This document shows, one piece after another, positions 5,333 to 6,900 of a DNA stretch of 6,900 nt. Source of the DNA: Pseudomonadota bacterium (GTDB taxonomy: Bacteria > Pseudomonadota > Alphaproteobacteria > Rhizobiales > Hyphomicrobiaceae). Location of the stretch: positions 1 to 6,900 of the forward strand of contig JAEVZQ010000302.1 in the NCBI GenBank assembly GCA_023392135.1. Reading direction: 5' to 3'. Below the pieces are notes generated by a model. The model ran no database searches and was not told where the DNA came from. It saw nothing but the letters and a program-made list of their open reading frames with translations. The translations under genes and the position numbers were made by a program. Each line of letters opens with the position of its first letter. Positions within the stretch are counted from its first letter, which is position 1.

Positions 5333-6328
5333 TCAAGCTTTCTTCGACAGCCCGGCGGCCTTCATAGCCGCCTCCATCTTGGCGTCGCTCTCAGCCATGA
5401 ACTTGGCGAACGCGTCGGCATCACCCCAGACCATGCCGAAGCCACGTGAGCTCATGAAATCCTTGAACTCCTTCGAGTCGAAGGCCTTCTTCAAGGATGC
5501 GGTGACCTTGGTCGCTATATCGGCGGGCAGGCCCTTCGGACCGGCGACGCCGCGCCAAGCGCCAGTCGAATAGTCGATCCCGGCGGCCTCCTTCAGGGTG
5601 GGGACGTCCGGGAAGGCCGCATTCCGCTGCGAAGCCATGACCGCGAGCGAGCGCGCCTTGCCGGCGTCGATCATGGCCTTGGCTTCGGGCACCGAGCAGG
5701 TAACGATGTCGATGCCACCGGCCGCGAGATCCTGCATGGCTGAGGCAGCGCCGTTCGACGGTACCCACGGCACGTGATCCGGCTTGAGGCCCATGGCCGT
5801 CAGCCATCCGACGAGGGCGAGGTGCCAGATTCCACCCTGGCCGGTGCCCGAAGCCTTGAAGGTGCCGGCAGGCTTGGACTTGATGGCGTCGGCCAAGTCG
5901 GCAACGGTCTTGTACGGGCTGTCAGCCGCGACCTGAATGCCTGGCGGATCCTCGTTCATGAGCGCCAGTGGCGTATAGTCCTTCGGGCTGAGCTCGGTGA
6001 GGCCCTGATGGTGCATCATCGCGATCTCGACTGTGAGCATGCCGAGCGTATAGCCATCGGGCTGCGCGGTCGCGATCGCCGAGTGGCCGACGACGCCGGA
6101 CCCGCCGGTGCGGTTCACGACGTTGAACGGCTGGCCCATGTCCTTCTCGAGGAGCGCCGCGACGATGCGGGTGGTAGCGTCCGTTCCGCCGCCGGCACCC
6201 CATGGACAGACGAGCGTGACGGGCCGCGTCGGGTAGTCGGCGGCCAGGACCGGCTTCATCCCGAGCGCTGCCGCCGCGCCCGTGGCAGCGCCTGCAGCAA
6301 GGATTTGACGGCGATTGAATTTGCTCAT
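5333..6328 (-). CDS. tctC: Tripartite tricarboxylate transporter substrate-binding protein, TctC/Bug family
   Basis: This is the periplasmic binding protein of the tripartite transporter, capturing an organic acid and delivering it to TctAB. The 331-residue protein begins with a twin-arginine-type signal: NRRQIL (residues 5-10), an Ala/Gly-rich hydrophobic stretch to about 23, and a likely cleavage after VLA (27-29). The mature part shows Bug-family blocks: YPTRPVTLVCPWGAGGGTD (32-50, the first ligand loop), NRTGGSGVVGHSAIATAQPD (72-91) running into GYTL (92-95), SGTGQGG (160-166) and FPDVPTLKEAAG (239-250). The ligand cannot be read reliably; carboxylates are usual for the family. The ATG at 6328 has GGGAG eight bases upstream. 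It is the first gene of the leftward group and diverges from the gene at 6621. Confidence 0.95.
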   Translation of the reverse strand: MSKFNRRQILAAGAATGAAAALGMKPVLAADYPTRPVTLVCPWGAGGGTDATTRIVAALLEKDMGQPFNVVNRTGGSGVVGHSAIATAQPDGYTLGMLTVEIAMMHHQGLTELSPKDYTPLALMNEDPPGIQVAADSPYKTVADLADAIKSKPAGTFKASGTGQGGIWHLALVGWLTAMGLKPDHVPWVPSNGAASAMQDLAAGGIDIVTCSVPEAKAMIDAGKARSLAVMASQRNAAFPDVPTLKEAAGIDYSTGAWRGVAGPKGLPADIATKVTASLKKAFDSKEFKDFMSSRGFGMVWGDADAFAKFMAESDAKMEAAMKAAGLSKKA

Positions 6329-6494
6329 CGTGCAATCTCCCTAAACGAGCCCAGCGGCTTGAAAATATGTCGCCCAAATCACCGTAACGTGACCCGGACG
6401 CCCATTGCAAGCTGGCGTATCACCTGTACTCCGGTTTGATGGGTACTTGCGGGAAGGGTCATAGGGTCGCAATGGAAGCCACCGTGGGCTGACG

Positions 6495-6521
6495 GGCTGT
6501 CGCCATCAACAGCCTTTGTTT
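6495..6521 (+). other. Small hairpin followed by a T-rich stretch
   Basis: GGCTGT (6495-6500) pairs with ACAGCC (6509-6514) around an 8-base loop, followed by TTTGTTT (6515-6521). The shape is that of a weak rightward intrinsic terminator, although no gene upstream on this strand is available to be terminated. It overlaps the start of the candidate rightward promoter. Confidence 0.25.
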
Positions 6522-6549
6522 GGTCAAATCTTTTCCGACAAGCTATCAA
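6520..6549 (+). promoter_or_regulatory. Candidate promoter for the rightward signal-peptide gene
   Basis: TTGGTC (6520-6525) and TATCAA (6544-6549) are separated by 18 bases, in the locally most A/T-rich part of the region and about 70 bases before the ATG at 6621. Matches to the -35 and -10 consensus are three and four of six, so this is tentative. Confidence 0.22.
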
Positions 6550-6620
6550 CGCCGCGCAACTCGGGCCCTGTAGATTGGCAGCCGGTCCGATCATGAGCGA
6601 AACCCAAGTCGAGTTTGCAG

Positions 6621-6900
6621 ATGCGGAAATCCAGAACCGAACGTATGAGCCGGACGAACCGCGGGCCGGGTGTCACGCGCCGCGGACTGCTGCTGGGGGC
6701 CAGTGCCAGTGCGCTCGGCCTGAGTGCATCGGCCGTGAACGCTCAGGCGGCGGAGGCCAAGTGGTGGGAAAGCATCTTCGATCAAAATCCGCGCGCGAGC
6801 AGACGGCGTGCCTTGCGGCCCGAGCCGGAGGCGCCCGAGGATCTCCGGCCCGATGCAACGCCCTCGCGCAGCACCACCATGCTGCGGCAGATGGATGAGG
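6621..6900 (+). CDS. Tat-exported envelope protein, probable L,D-transpeptidase (N-terminal fragment, runs off window)
   Basis: About 93 codons are visible and the frame is open to the window edge. The N-terminus is a twin-arginine signal peptide: basic n-region, TRRGLLLG (residues 19-26), Ala/Ser/Leu-rich core to about 38, and a likely cleavage near NAQA (40-43). Then follow KWWESIFDQNP and an Arg/Pro/Glu-rich linker ending RPDATPSRSTTMLRQMDE. From memory of the family, this resembles N-termini of alphaproteobacterial YcbB-type L,D-transpeptidases, which cross-link peptidoglycan. The catalytic domain is not in view, so the function is tentative. The ATG at 6621 has GAG seven bases upstream; the ATG at 6645 is a shorter alternative that keeps the signal peptide. 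Strong G/C preference at third positions supports this frame over the overlapping one from 6593. Confidence 0.6.
   Translation, partial: MRKSRTERMSRTNRGPGVTRRGLLLGASASALGLSASAVNAQAAEAKWWESIFDQNPRASRRRALRPEPEAPEDLRPDATPSRSTTMLRQMDE

Larger units (their letters stand above)
6329..6620. other. Divergent intergenic region carrying promoters for both directions
   Basis: These 292 bases separate tctC (leftward) from the gene at 6621 (rightward), so both promoters should lie here. Leftward, TTGCAA (6405-6410) could be a -35 for tctC, but its -10 at the right spacing is poor. A rightward candidate and a hairpin are listed separately. No gene for a regulator (TctDE two-component system or LysR/GntR type) is present in this window. 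Confidence 0.55.

Noticed and set aside
5774..6439. A 221-codon open frame on the + strand
   Set aside because: It is mostly antisense to tctC and continues into the divergent promoter region; no motif recognised.
6575..6898. A 107-codon + strand frame with ATGs at 6575 and 6593
   Set aside because: It overlaps the frame from 6621, which has a clear Tat signal peptide and better third-position G/C bias. The translation of the 6575 frame has no recognisable features.

Overview
The window looks like chromosomal DNA from a GC-rich alphaproteobacterium, most likely of the Rhizobiales/Hyphomicrobiales. The evidence is the order proA-nadD-rsfS-rlmH, the protein sequences themselves and the strongly G/C-ending codons. 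No rRNA, tRNA, CRISPR array, transposase or phage gene was seen.

Left third, + strand (1-2059): the last codons of proA (proline synthesis) with a terminator-like hairpin over its stop codon. Then follow nadD (NAD synthesis), rsfS (ribosome silencing factor) and rlmH (23S rRNA pseudouridine methyltransferase). This is a conserved housekeeping block.

Middle, - strand (6328 down to 2311): a transport and acyl-CoA gene group read in the order tctC (Tat-exported solute-binding protein), tctB and tctA (membrane subunits of a tripartite tricarboxylate transporter), then an enoyl-CoA hydratase of the methylglutaconyl-CoA hydratase (LiuC-like) type. It probably imports an organic acid, and the hydratase may act on its CoA ester; the substrate is unknown. 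Two intercistronic hairpins, tctC/tctB and tctA/hydratase, divide the group and may set different expression levels for each part. The group converges on rlmH across a 251-base spacer that holds an inverted pair of diverged palindromic repeats.

Right end, + strand (6621-6900): the start of a gene divergent from tctC. It encodes a twin-arginine signal peptide followed by a segment resembling the N-terminus of alphaproteobacterial L,D-transpeptidases of the YcbB type. The gene runs off the window.

All complete genes look intact. No undescribed multi-gene system is evident. The points most worth checking are the three non-coding palindromic structures in and beside the transporter group, the group's insertion beside a conserved housekeeping block, and a possibly structured rsfS leader.
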